Assembly: GCA_963629575.1 (NCBI GenBank)
Contig: CAVGIM010000036.1
Coordinates: forward strand, 1 to 30,382
Reading direction: 5' to 3'
From: Hallerella sp963629575
GTDB lineage: Bacteria > Fibrobacterota > Fibrobacteria > Fibrobacterales > Fibrobacteraceae
Length of the DNA stretch: 30,382 bases
A program made the position numbers and the translations under genes. Shown in pieces: positions 21,748 to 30,250 of this stretch. The first letter of the stretch is position 1. Each line of letters begins with the position of its first letter. The notes below the pieces were generated by a model that was given only the letters and a program-made list of their open reading frames with translations, was not told the origin of the DNA and did no database searches.

Positions 21748-23052
21748 CTATGGTTGTTGGGGTGTGAGGGCGAGAATCGCCCGGTAAACGTTTTCAAAGA
21801 GTTGCGGAAGCTTGTCTGTCGGGACGGCGGAGAAGGCGAGTCGAAGAAGGCCTTTCAGCATGATGGTTCCCGTGCTGTAGTTCTTGAGCAGCTCCATGCG
21901 GACCGATTCCGCATCGACGCCTTTCGGCCGGACGCACATGAAGTAGCCGCTGTTGAACGGCATGGGCTCGAAAGCCTCCTTGTATTCGGGATGTTCGGCG
22001 AGCGTCTGCCTGATCACATCGTAGCGTTTCTTGAGCACGGTGTATTTCTGTTCCTTTTCCGAAACATATTCCGGGCTCTTGTAGGCTTCGAGAAGGATTT
22101 TCTGGGAAATGCTCGGGGCGTTCGAAATGTTGCCGCGGATGGCGCCTGCGGCCTTGCTTTCGAGGGCCTTGAGCTGTTCCGGCGTCGCGCCCTTGAAACC
22201 GAACGTGATGAACCCTACGCGGAAACCCCAGACGTAATCTTCCTTTGTCGGACCGTCGAGCTTGACGGCGAGGATGTCTTTGTGCGCATCGACTAGTTTC
22301 GCAAAGAGCGATTCCCTGGCGACGCCCTCTTCATAGACTAGTCCAAAGTAGGCGTCGTCGAGCAGGGCCACGATCTTGTTGCCCTTGTCCGCCGAACGGA
22401 CGAGCGTATCGGCGATCTGCGCCGCTTCCTTTTCGGTCGCCGTGTATCCTGTCGGGTTGTTCGGGAAGTTGAGAAGAACGACTTTCTTTCCTATGCCGTC
22501 CCTTTCGAGCGCCTTTTCGAGCGCCTTGACGTTAAAGCCTCCGTTTTCGAAAGTTTCGAACGTATCGATCCTTGCCCCGTAGGCGTTTTCGAGAGCGAGC
22601 TCGTAATTGTCCCAGTAGAGATCCGGCATGAGGACCTTGTCTCCCTCGTCGAGAAAGAGATAGCCTGCGATGGAAATCGCATGGGTGAGTGCGGCGGAAA
22701 CGACCGGTCGAGAAAACGACTTGCCTTCGAGGCTTGGGTTCTTGCGGAGAATCTGGGATTTCCAGGCGTCGCGCAGTTCGGGATTTCCAAAGCTCGGCGC
22801 ATAGAGAAACGCGTTCTTGGGAAGGTTCAAGGACTTCTGGACGCTAGGGAGAACCAGCGGGGAACCGTCGTCTTCGAGTGCAGTTCCAATGGTCGCGTTG
22901 ATTTCCTTTCCCTTGGCTTCGCCTCCCTGGCCGAGGATTCCCTTGCTCGGGAAAAAGATGGACTTGCCCTTCCGGGAAAGCATTTGAAAGATGGATGCGC
23001 CGTTTGCGGAAAGTTCGCTGTTGAGTGATTCGGCGAGAGGATTCAAAGTCAT
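21748..23052 (-). CDS. Class I/II PLP-dependent aminotransferase
   Basis: The 434-residue fold-type I aminotransferase has PNNPTG (197-202), LLDDAYFGLVY (about 231-240, PLP-binding Asp and Tyr), the probable Schiff-base Lys270 in DGPTKEDYVWGFRVGF, and the conserved Arg in the same block. The C-terminal RLAFSAVP carries the substrate-carboxylate-binding Arg. It would move an amino group between an amino acid and a 2-oxo acid; the substrate is not evident. The start at 23052 is supported by AAGGA; the longer frame to 23085 would cross the promoter. Its pairing with citrate synthase hints at a link to 2-oxoglutarate/glutamate metabolism, which is inference. Confidence 0.88.
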   Translation of the reverse strand: MTLNPLAESLNSELSANGASIFQMLSRKGKSIFFPSKGILGQGGEAKGKEINATIGTALEDDGSPLVLPSVQKSLNLPKNAFLYAPSFGNPELRDAWKSQILRKNPSLEGKSFSRPVVSAALTHAISIAGYLFLDEGDKVLMPDLYWDNYELALENAYGARIDTFETFENGGFNVKALEKALERDGIGKKVVLLNFPNNPTGYTATEKEAAQIADTLVRSADKGNKIVALLDDAYFGLVYEEGVARESLFAKLVDAHKDILAVKLDGPTKEDYVWGFRVGFITFGFKGATPEQLKALESKAAGAIRGNISNAPSISQKILLEAYKSPEYVSEKEQKYTVLKKRYDVIRQTLAEHPEYKEAFEPMPFNSGYFMCVRPKGVDAESVRMELLKNYSTGTIMLKGLLRLAFSAVPTDKLPQLFENVYRAILALTPQQP

Positions 23053-23083
23053 AGTATGTCCTTGTGGAAATATTCCAACCTGC

Positions 23084-23089
23084 AATATA
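23084..23089 (-). promoter_or_regulatory. Candidate -10 box of the aminotransferase-gltA unit
   Basis: The minus strand reads AACTATATTGCAGG, about 32 bases before the start at 23052. The same AACTATATT occurs before the gene starting at 27185. No good -35 was found. Confidence 0.5.
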
Positions 23090-23153
23090 GTTAATTATGG
23101 CGCCGGGCTGTTGGCAGGACTTGGTTGAACTCTCGACTAGGCACGGAATACCG

Positions 23154-23714
23154 CTAGGCTTCGCGCAGGATCTTTCGCAACTGGTTTGCTGCCTTTTCCA
23201 GGTTGTCGTTTACAATCGTGTATTCGTACTTTCCGCGTTCCTCGGCGAAGCGGATTTCCTTTTTCGCGTTTTCGAGCCGGAGTTCGATGACCGATTCGGA
23301 ATCCGTCGCGCGATGCCGCAGTCGTTCTTCGAGAACTTCGAGGGAGGGCGGAAGTATCAGAATGCCGATAGCCTCCGGATAGACCTTGTCGAAATTGACC
23401 TTTCCGAAGACATCCAGATCGAAAAGAACGCGCTTCCCGTCGGAGAGCGTCTTTTCCACGAAGCTTTTGGGCGTGCCGTAAAAGTTTCCGTGGACCTCGT
23501 TCCACTCCACCATTTCGCCGTCCGAAATCATCTTTCGGAATTCTTCCCGGGTCTTGAAAAAGTAGTGGACCCCATCGATCTCGCCTTCGCGGGGGGGACG
23601 TGTCGTTGCGGAAATGGAATAGACCAGGTCGGGAAATTCCGGGATGACCATGTCCTTGAGCGTTGTCTTGCCGGCTCCCGAAGGGGCGCTCATCACAAAT
23701 AGACTATGTTTCAT
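23154..23714 (-). CDS. gmk: Guanylate kinase
   Basis: The 186-residue protein has the P-loop APSGAGKTT near the N-terminus. SISATTRPPREGEIDGVHYFF is the GMP-binding segment (Ser/Thr-Arg-x2-Arg). EWNEVHGNFYGTPKSFVE and LFDLDVFGKVNF complete the guanylate kinase set. It phosphorylates GMP to GDP with ATP. In the family the Walker B-like strand usually reads LEIDVQGA; here it is LFDLDVFGK, a mild variant. The ATG lies 11 bases inside the end of the GT2 gene, so it is translationally coupled to cell-envelope genes. Confidence 0.95.
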   Translation of the reverse strand: MKHSLFVMSAPSGAGKTTLKDMVIPEFPDLVYSISATTRPPREGEIDGVHYFFKTREEFRKMISDGEMVEWNEVHGNFYGTPKSFVEKTLSDGKRVLFDLDVFGKVNFDKVYPEAIGILILPPSLEVLEERLRHRATDSESVIELRLENAKKEIRFAEERGKYEYTIVNDNLEKAANQLRKILREA

Positions 23715-24621
23715 TCTTGTCCTCGATATAAAGCGGACGTTGCTTGACCTCTTCGTAGATCCGTCCGATGTATTCGCCCAGGATGCCGATGCTCATCAGC
23801 TGGATGCCTCCGAAGAAAACGATTGCCGTCATGAGGGAGGCCCAGCCGGGAACAGTCGTCACCGGGTTCAAAAATTTTTCGAGTACGCTCCAGACGAAAA
23901 GCCCGAAGGCGACCGTCGTAGCGACTGTTCCGGTGAGAAAGCTTATCTTGAGCGGAGTCGTGCTGAAGCTCGTGATGCCGTCCATCGCCAGTCGGAACAT
24001 TTTCCGCAAGGGATACTTGGACTTTCCCGCGACGCGTTCCTTGCGCTCGTAGAGAATTCCCGTTCTCTTGAAACCCACCCAGCAGACAAGTCCGCGGAGA
24101 AAACGGTTTCGCTCGGGAAGGGCGTTCAGCTGATCGACGACCGCGCGGTCCATCAGCCGGAAGTCGCCCGTGTCCATGGGAATGTCGATGCTCGTGAGCG
24201 CGTGGAGAATCTTGTAGAATGCGTGCGCCGAGGCTTTCTTGAAGAAGGTTTCGCCCTTGCGTTTTTTCCGTTGCGCATAGACGACCTGGTAGCCTTCTTC
24301 CCATTTTTTCAGCATGTCGCGGATGAGCGCTGGCGGATCCTGCAGGTCTCCGTCGATGATGACGACGGCTCTTCCCCGAGCGTGCCTGAGGCCCGCGCTG
24401 AAGGCCGCCTGGTGTCCGAAGTTCCGGCTGAAGCTTACCAGCCTGTTCTGCGGAGTCTGCGGCAAGAGGCTTTCCAGGATTTCGCGCGTTCTGTCCGTGG
24501 ACCCGTCATTTACGAAAATCAGTTCGTGCTCGATGCCGGCGAGTTCCTGTTCGAGAACGGCGAACGTTTTCGCGACGATTTCTTCTTCATTGTAGAGAGG
24601 GACGATGACGGATAGGAGCAT
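23704..24621 (-). CDS. GT2 glycosyltransferase, Dpm1/GtrB-like (polyprenyl-phosphate sugar synthase)
   Basis: The 305-residue protein has a GT-A catalytic domain. SVIVPLYNEEEIV opens it, FVNDGSTDRT is the nucleotide-binding strand, and IDGDLQDPP is the DxD-like metal motif. FRLMDRAVVDQLNALPERNRFLRGLVCWVGF follows. Two C-terminal membrane helices (about residues 235-290) come next, then GRIYEEVKQRPLYIEDK, usual for the GtrB/YfdH group. Members transfer a sugar from a nucleotide donor to undecaprenyl phosphate on the inner face of the membrane. The upstream large GT-C-like protein overlaps it by one base (TAATG) and could use that lipid-linked sugar. Confidence 0.92.
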   Translation of the reverse strand: MLLSVIVPLYNEEEIVAKTFAVLEQELAGIEHELIFVNDGSTDRTREILESLLPQTPQNRLVSFSRNFGHQAAFSAGLRHARGRAVVIIDGDLQDPPALIRDMLKKWEEGYQVVYAQRKKRKGETFFKKASAHAFYKILHALTSIDIPMDTGDFRLMDRAVVDQLNALPERNRFLRGLVCWVGFKRTGILYERKERVAGKSKYPLRKMFRLAMDGITSFSTTPLKISFLTGTVATTVAFGLFVWSVLEKFLNPVTTVPGWASLMTAIVFFGGIQLMSIGILGEYIGRIYEEVKQRPLYIEDKNET

Positions 24622-27185
24622 TACGGAGATTTCGGGTTGAGTTTGGCTTCGGGATAGAGGGTCGGAAAGACGATATCGACGTGATCGCAGTCCTTGCTTG
24701 CAAGCGAATCGGTGACGATCTCGAGATGTCGGATGCCGCGGACAGAAATATCGAGCGAATCGAGCTTTCCGGGCAAAAGGCGCATGTTCAGGCGGAGAAT
24801 CTTTCCGTCGCCAAGAACCCTGTATGAAACGCCGTCGCTGCAGAGACTTTCCTCGTCTAGCCCGATCAGCGCCTTGAAACGCTTGAATTCCCCGCGGATG
24901 TCAAAAACGGTCCGGCTCGGCGCGTGCGTTCCGAATCCTTCGGAAAACTTCTTGCCGGAAAGAGTGAACGCGTTTCCATCGACCGTCGAATTGACGCGAA
25001 GACTTCCCCAGCCCTGGACGCTTTCGAAAGGCTGCATCAGGGACATCTGGAGCGCGCCTTCGAAGCGGAAAAAGCGGTAGTCTTCGATGCTTGCGATTCT
25101 TTCGCCCGATGTCGAATCGTAGATGTTGGCAGAAATCCTGTTGTATCCGGGGAGCAGCTCGGGACCGGTCAGCGTGTCGCTGAAGTTTCCCTGGCGATAG
25201 GGTCTGTCGAAAATGGAATCCCCGTTGAGCGATATGCGGACTTTCCACGGTTCCGCGGTCTCCAGGTAAGCCGCCGAATTGAAAATCAAGGTCCTTGTTT
25301 CGGGATTTCCCTGCCAGAATCCGAAGGCAAACAGCTTTGCCGGGTCGTAGCTTTTGCGGGCGTGGAGCTTCGCTATGCGGACCCAGTAGTTGCCCGTAAT
25401 CAGAACCCGATAGACGTCTTCGAGCTTCGCTTCGCGCTCGAAGATGTCGCATGTCGTCGGAATGCGTTTCTCGACCGCCTTGGCGTGATAGGTCTTGGAA
25501 TCCCAGCAGTCCAGTCCGCGGATGTAGTAAACTTCGCCGTCGTATTTTTTGACTAGCCGTTCGAGGGAATCCGGCGAAATTTTTCTCGCGCGGTCGTAGT
25601 GAATCGCCGATTTCCCGTAGGCGATAAAGTGCCACGGTCTGCCATAGACGAAAAGACGCGGCTTGTCGGGGAGGTCGGAGAGCCATTTCCAGATTTCCGC
25701 TTCTTCCGTTGTCAGGTGGTTGCGGTTATACATGATGTTCCGGTTGAAGCTTTCGCGGTAATGGAGCGTGTTTCCGAAAGTGGCCGCGGCGAGGAGGAGC
25801 GTCACGGCAAGCCTTGCGCGGAAGCCCGTTTCGAGGCGTTGCGCTCCGAAAAGAAAGCAGACGATGGCAAAAAGGTGCTTCCAGGCGTATGCGGCGAGAA
25901 AGGCCATTGTGGGCATCATCACCAGGGCGTAACGCTGGTTGATTTCAATCGTAAAGTCTCCCGAGACGTTTTCGAGAATCATGTATGTCTGGATATGATA
26001 GAGAAGCAGGAATCCCGCTATTCTTGTGTTTGGGCCGAAGTTTTTCGCAAGGAGTTCGCGCAGAGCCTGGATGCAGAGGAAGATAAGTCCGGCGAGGAAG
26101 AGGTAATTGAAGCTCGAAAGGAAGGGATTGGCGAGAAGACCGTTTTCGGAAAGCGGTCTTGTCATGACGGACCAGTTCCCGAGGAGGTTCTCCAGAAAAT
26201 GACCGTGGGCGGTGTATGCGCCTCCCTGAAAGCCGTATCCCTGGAAATAGCTGATCGTGAGGAGGACCGGAATGGAAAAAATCGAAAGCGTCGCGAAAAA
26301 GGCCGGAGCCTTGGAATCTTTCTTGTCGAGAATTTTCGGAAAGGCGATGGCAAGGAACGCGGCGAGGCAGAAGACGGTTTCCTGGCGGGTCTGGGCGAAG
26401 AAGGCGAGGACTATCGCGGCGAGCATCCAGTGGCGGCACGTGTTGCGGTCGAACGCCCACTTGAAAACCCACAGCGCGAGTGCGGAAAGGAAAATGTAGA
26501 GAGGCTCGACGGACATCGAGCGGAACTGGAAAAGCACCGTCGGCTGGGAAACGAGGAGGACGCTCGAAAGGGCGGAAAGCATGTCGTCGCCCGTCCATGC
26601 CCGGATGGCGAAAAAGAGGAGTAGCGCGGCAAAGAAGAGCATCGCGAGCTCGGCGTGAAAGATCCAGTGCAGGTCCGGCCCGAAGAACGGCATTCCCAGA
26701 AGATACAGAAGGGAAAGTCCCTTTGTCTTGAAACTGTCGGAATCCCGGTAGCAGTCGAGCGTGCCGTTCTGGAACTCGCCTTCGTCGCACGTCCCCGTCG
26801 TCTGGTTGAAATACATGTTCTGGGCGATGGCCATGAAAACGCTTTCGTCGCTCTGGACGCGGTGGCGCGCCTCGATCTGCGTTCCGGCGAAAATCGTCGC
26901 GAAAAGGGCAAATGCGGAAACGAGAATCAGGTAGGAAACCGGAGGAAAATGCTCTTTTAGATAGGAGCGGAAATCCTTGAACAGGAGGGCAAAGAGCGAG
27001 AGTCCCGCGACTATCTGGGCAATAAACAGCGGGAAGGGGAGCCTCAGGTCCAGGATGCGGATGACGTCTTTTGCTCCGACATTTGGCGCCAGGTAGATGA
27101 GAAATGGAATCGCGAGGGCAAATAGCGTCCCGATGATTCCCGCTGGATGACACAGGTTGCGAAAAAGGCGATTGAAACTTTTCAT
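24621..27185 (-). CDS. Large GT-C-like membrane glycosyltransferase with C-terminal NPCBM-type domain
   Basis: The 854-residue protein has about eleven to thirteen membrane helices in residues 15-470. An early external loop contains the acidic pair D113-E114 (QSDESVFMAIAQNMYF), as in GT39/PMT-type GT-C enzymes. A large extracytoplasmic region follows. About 725-850 (WGSLRVN, FSEGFGTHAPSRTVFDI, FKALIGLDEE, VSYRVLGDGKIL) matches the NPCBM carbohydrate-binding module. It would transfer sugars from a polyprenyl-phosphate donor outside the inner membrane, with the module binding glycan; acceptor and sugar are unknown. It heads the unit with the GT2 and gmk. The -10 at 27194-27199 is 8 bases from the ATG, so a near-leaderless message is possible. 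Confidence 0.85.
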   Translation of the reverse strand: MKSFNRLFRNLCHPAGIIGTLFALAIPFLIYLAPNVGAKDVIRILDLRLPFPLFIAQIVAGLSLFALLFKDFRSYLKEHFPPVSYLILVSAFALFATIFAGTQIEARHRVQSDESVFMAIAQNMYFNQTTGTCDEGEFQNGTLDCYRDSDSFKTKGLSLLYLLGMPFFGPDLHWIFHAELAMLFFAALLLFFAIRAWTGDDMLSALSSVLLVSQPTVLFQFRSMSVEPLYIFLSALALWVFKWAFDRNTCRHWMLAAIVLAFFAQTRQETVFCLAAFLAIAFPKILDKKDSKAPAFFATLSIFSIPVLLTISYFQGYGFQGGAYTAHGHFLENLLGNWSVMTRPLSENGLLANPFLSSFNYLFLAGLIFLCIQALRELLAKNFGPNTRIAGFLLLYHIQTYMILENVSGDFTIEINQRYALVMMPTMAFLAAYAWKHLFAIVCFLFGAQRLETGFRARLAVTLLLAAATFGNTLHYRESFNRNIMYNRNHLTTEEAEIWKWLSDLPDKPRLFVYGRPWHFIAYGKSAIHYDRARKISPDSLERLVKKYDGEVYYIRGLDCWDSKTYHAKAVEKRIPTTCDIFEREAKLEDVYRVLITGNYWVRIAKLHARKSYDPAKLFAFGFWQGNPETRTLIFNSAAYLETAEPWKVRISLNGDSIFDRPYRQGNFSDTLTGPELLPGYNRISANIYDSTSGERIASIEDYRFFRFEGALQMSLMQPFESVQGWGSLRVNSTVDGNAFTLSGKKFSEGFGTHAPSRTVFDIRGEFKRFKALIGLDEESLCSDGVSYRVLGDGKILRLNMRLLPGKLDSLDISVRGIRHLEIVTDSLASKDCDHVDIVFPTLYPEAKLNPKSP

Positions 27186-27193
27186 CGGGGTTG

Positions 27194-27248
27194 AATATAG
27201 TTCTTTTGCTTTTTTGCCGTTGAGAATTTGACGAATGTAATCTAAATT
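27194..27248. promoter_or_regulatory. Divergent promoters of the GT-C gene and tkt
   Basis: Minus strand: AACTATATTC with the -10 at 27194-27199, eight bases from the ATG at 27185. Plus strand: TTGAGA (27220-27225), a 17-base spacer, then TAAATT (27243-27248), about 31 bases before the tkt start. The two promoters are about 20 bases apart, so co-regulation or interference is possible. Confidence 0.65.
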
Positions 27249-27278
27249 TGGGTCGAAAATTTTTTACAGAGGCTTCCT

Positions 27279-29363
27279 GTGGACGATTCAATAATTCAAA
27301 AAGCTGCCGACAACGTTCGAATCCTTTCCGCCGCCATGGTCGAAAAGGCGAAGTCCGGGCATCCGGGCGGAGCGATGGGCGCGGCGACCGCCGTAACGCT
27401 CCTCTTTGCGGAATTTCTCAGGTTCGATCCGAAAAATCCGCACTGGGAAGCGCGTGACCGCTTTCTGATGGATCCGGGCCACATGTCGCCTTTGCTCTAC
27501 TCGGAACTCCTACTCTCCGGTCGCCTTTCGATGGAAGATCTCGAGAATTTCCGCCAGTTCGGAAGCATCACGTCCGGCCATCCGGAACTCTCCGTCGAGC
27601 ATGGCATCGAAAACTCGTCGGGACCTCTTGGCTTAGGACAGGGAATGGCCGTAGGCGTCGCCATCGCGGAACGCTACAAGGTTGCCCAGTTCGGCGACAT
27701 TCTCGAACACAAGACCGTTCTTTTGGTCTCGGACGGCGGCATCCAGGAAGAAATCGCCTACGGAGTCGGGCGCGTTGCCGGTCATCTCAAGCTTTCGAAT
27801 CTCGTCTTCTTCTACGATGCGAACGGCGTGCAGCTCTCTTGCAAGACGGAAGACGTCATGGACCAGGATTTCAGGAAGCAGTATGAATCCTGGGGCTGGA
27901 ACGTTCTCGAAGCCGATGGAGAAAACATTCCGGAACTTCGGGCCGCGTTCCAGAAAGCGTTTGCCGAAAAGGAACGGCCGACGATTGTCATCGGTCACAC
28001 GACGATGGCGAAAGGCGCGGTCGGCGCATCGGGAGAATCTTTCGAGGGAAAGGTTTCCACGCACGGACAGCCTCTTTCCGGAGCGGGTGCTTCGACGGAG
28101 GAAACGGTCCGTCGTCTCGGCGGCTGTGCCGAAAATCCGTTCCGGGTCTTTCCGGAAGTGAAAGATGCCTTTGCCCGCCGCCTCGAGGAACTCGAAAAGG
28201 AAGCTCTTGCCTGGAAAGCGAAGAAGGACGCCTGGGACAGGGAAAATCCCGACAAGGCGGAAACGCTTCGCAAGTGGCTATCGGGGCAGGGTATCCGGCT
28301 TGACCTCAAGAACCTGGAACAGAAGGAAGGGGTCGCGACCCGCAACAGTTCGGGAACGGTCCTCGCCTATCTCGGAAAGAACTATCGCAACATCATCTGC
28401 TCGTCGGCGGATCTTTCGAACAGCGACCAGACGCAGAAGTTCCTGAACGAAACGCGCATCATGAAGCCGGGCGATTTTGGAGGAGCCTTTGTCCAGGTCG
28501 GTGTCGCGGAACTCACGATGGGAGCCATCGCCTGCGGAATCGCGCTTCATGGCGGCCTCTATCCGATTTGCGCGACGTTCTTTGTCTTTAGCGATTTCAT
28601 GAAGCCCGTCATTCGCATGGCCGCGCTGCAGGGGCTTCCGGTCAAGTATGTCTTTACGCATGACAGCTTCCGCGTGGGCGAGGACGGTCCAACGCACCAG
28701 CCTATCGAACACGAAACGCAGATTCGCTTGCTAGAAGACTTGAACAAGGCGGATGGACGTCCGCAAATGCTCGTTCTCCGTCCGGCGGATCCCGCCGAAA
28801 CGACGGTCGCCTGGGAAATGGCCTTCGAAAACGCGGACAGCCCGACGGCGCTGATCCTTTCCCGGCAGAAGGTCGGGACGCTTCCTTGCCCGAACGGGAG
28901 TTCCCGGTATGCGGAAGCTTCCAAGTGCCGAAAGGGAGCCTATGTCGTCAGCGACAACACGCCTGCCGGCAAGAATCCCGAACTCACCGTTGTCGCGAAC
29001 GGTTCCGATGTACTTCTCGGGCACGACGCCGCGGAAATCCTTCGAAAGGAAGGACGCGCTGTCCGTGTTGTATCGATGATTAGCCCGAAACTCTTCCTTT
29101 TCCAGTCCAAGGAATATCGCGATTCCGTCATTGTTCCGTGGACGCCCGTCTTCGCTCTTTCGAGCGGGCTTCCGATTCTCTTCAAGGATATCGTCGGAGG
29201 CTTTGGCAAGGTCGTCGGGCTAGAGCGCTTTGGCGCATCGGCTCCGGCTTCCGTTCTGGAAAGAAAGTTCGGCTACGAACCGGAAACGGTCGCGCGCGAA
29301 CTTCGGGAATACCTTGCGGAATTTACAAGGAACGTGGCCGATTTCAAGGCGGTGAACGGATAG
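27279..29363 (+). CDS. tkt: Transketolase
   Basis: The 694-residue thiamine-diphosphate enzyme of the non-oxidative pentose phosphate pathway transfers two-carbon units between sugar phosphates. Seen: AKSGHPGGAMGAA near the N-terminus, DPGHMSPLLYSELLL, and GLGQGMAVGVAIAERY. VSDGGIQEE and YDANGVQLS give the Mg/ThDP site, GVAELTMGAIACGIALHGG includes the catalytic Glu, and THDSFRVGEDGPTHQPIEHE is the substrate-binding block. The usual GDG is SDG here, as I recall from Bacteroidota-type enzymes. The start is GTG at 27279 with GAGG six bases upstream. The start was preferred because MDDSIIQKAADNVRILSAAMV matches the family N-terminus. No terminator is visible before the OmpA-family gene 34 bases downstream. 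Confidence 0.94.
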   Translation: MDDSIIQKAADNVRILSAAMVEKAKSGHPGGAMGAATAVTLLFAEFLRFDPKNPHWEARDRFLMDPGHMSPLLYSELLLSGRLSMEDLENFRQFGSITSGHPELSVEHGIENSSGPLGLGQGMAVGVAIAERYKVAQFGDILEHKTVLLVSDGGIQEEIAYGVGRVAGHLKLSNLVFFYDANGVQLSCKTEDVMDQDFRKQYESWGWNVLEADGENIPELRAAFQKAFAEKERPTIVIGHTTMAKGAVGASGESFEGKVSTHGQPLSGAGASTEETVRRLGGCAENPFRVFPEVKDAFARRLEELEKEALAWKAKKDAWDRENPDKAETLRKWLSGQGIRLDLKNLEQKEGVATRNSSGTVLAYLGKNYRNIICSSADLSNSDQTQKFLNETRIMKPGDFGGAFVQVGVAELTMGAIACGIALHGGLYPICATFFVFSDFMKPVIRMAALQGLPVKYVFTHDSFRVGEDGPTHQPIEHETQIRLLEDLNKADGRPQMLVLRPADPAETTVAWEMAFENADSPTALILSRQKVGTLPCPNGSSRYAEASKCRKGAYVVSDNTPAGKNPELTVVANGSDVLLGHDAAEILRKEGRAVRVVSMISPKLFLFQSKEYRDSVIVPWTPVFALSSGLPILFKDIVGGFGKVVGLERFGASAPASVLERKFGYEPETVARELREYLAEFTRNVADFKAVNG

Positions 29364-29397
29364 CTTTGGCTGTCGGAAAATATTTCCTGGAAAACAA

Positions 29398-30093
29398 ATG
29401 AAACGCTTGCTTTTTATTGTCTCTGCCTTTGCCGCCTTTTCCGTGGCGAAGGATCTGGCTCCGAACAAGACCCACGCCGTGTTGAACGTTTCCTACACGA
29501 ATTTCGACGATGTTCCCCAAAAGAACAAGACGCTCACCTTTGTCGGCGAGAAAAATCCGAAGAACCGGATTGTCGTAAAGACGAATGCGTATGGCGAAGC
29601 GTCGTTTCTCATTCCGCGAGAAGATTCTTACCGGATTCTTTGCGAAAGCCTGACCGGCCCCTTTGGATGCGGCGAGACTCCCTACGTTTCTCCCCGGGCG
29701 AGTTACGGTTCGGTGAATGTCGCCTTTGACGATACCAGGGCGGAGCTTTCGGGAATTTCGTTCCGGGCGGGAAGTGCGGAACTTGTGCCGTCGTCCCTCG
29801 CGACGCTGGACCGTACGATCGAAGGGCTCAAGAAGAACGCGAAAGCGAAAGTGGAAATCGAAGGGCACACGAGTTCCGAGGGCGGCGAGGAGTTCAACCA
29901 GAAGCTTTCCGAGGAGCGGGCGAAGAGCGTCCGCGACTACATGGTCCGCAAGGGAATTTCGAAAGATCGCGTTACGGCGGTTGGGTACGGATATTCCCGC
30001 CCGAAGGCGTCGAACGATACGGAAGAAGGCCGCAGACAGAATCGCCGAATCGAAGTTCGCGTTACCAATCCGGACGAAGTGGAAGTGGAGTAG
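29398..30093 (+). CDS. OmpA-family peptidoglycan-binding protein
   Basis: The 231-residue protein has a signal peptide (MKRLLFIVSAFAAFSVAKD). An N-terminal beta-rich domain of about 95 residues contains FVGEKNPKNRIVVKTNAYGEASFLIPRE. The C-terminal OmpA domain (about 115-225) contains ISFRAGSAELVPSSLATLDRTIEGL, VEIEGHTSSEGGEEFNQKLSEERAKSVRDYMVRKGI, VTAVGYGYSRPKASNDTEEGRRQNRRIEVRV. This domain binds peptidoglycan and tethers the protein to the wall from the periplasm or outer membrane. Only a weak Shine-Dalgarno (GGAAA) is seen. The window-end repeat begins 21 bases after the stop codon. Confidence 0.92.
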   Translation: MKRLLFIVSAFAAFSVAKDLAPNKTHAVLNVSYTNFDDVPQKNKTLTFVGEKNPKNRIVVKTNAYGEASFLIPREDSYRILCESLTGPFGCGETPYVSPRASYGSVNVAFDDTRAELSGISFRAGSAELVPSSLATLDRTIEGLKKNAKAKVEIEGHTSSEGGEEFNQKLSEERAKSVRDYMVRKGISKDRVTAVGYGYSRPKASNDTEEGRRQNRRIEVRVTNPDEVEVE

Positions 30094-30113
30094 CGGCAGG
30101 ACCAGGGGGGGAG

Positions 30114-30226
30114 GTCAGAGCTTAGAACTGAGAGCTTAGATCTGAGTTTCGCAAATGTCCAGGTTCAAACGTAAAGCGGATCGCTCTGCGACTCTAAGCT
30201 CTAAGTTCTCTCAACTAAGCTCTGAC
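30114..30226 (+). repeat. Intact palindromic repeat element, copy 1 of a tandem pair
   Basis: The 113-bp unit has perfect 12-bp inverted ends, GTCAGAGCTTAG (30114-30125) and CTAAGCTCTGAC (30215-30226). The left arm is a 14-bp tandem (GAGCTTAGAACTGA/GAGCTTAGATCTGA); the right arm is made of CTAAGCTCT/CTAAGTTCT-type units. It is non-coding. The centre is the sequence also found at 1-45. Confidence 0.85.
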
Positions 30227-30250
30227 ACCGCGTGGCCCTGGGGGTGGATA

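Noticed and set aside
25945..27291. Long minus-strand frame of 448 codons overlapping the GT-C gene in another frame
   Set aside because: The Arg/Pro/Ser-rich translation is typical of an out-of-frame reading; the 854-codon frame has membrane helices and a normal start.
27741..27749. Transketolase SDG in place of GDG as a sign of inactivation
   Set aside because: All other catalytic blocks are intact, and I recall SDGGIQEE-type sequences in Bacteroidota-like transketolases, so this is probably a normal subclass feature.
30161..30191. GGTTCAAAC resembling the T-loop of a tRNA
   Set aside because: It recurs in each repeat copy, but no 3' acceptor stem, anticodon arm or matching T-stem can be folded around it.
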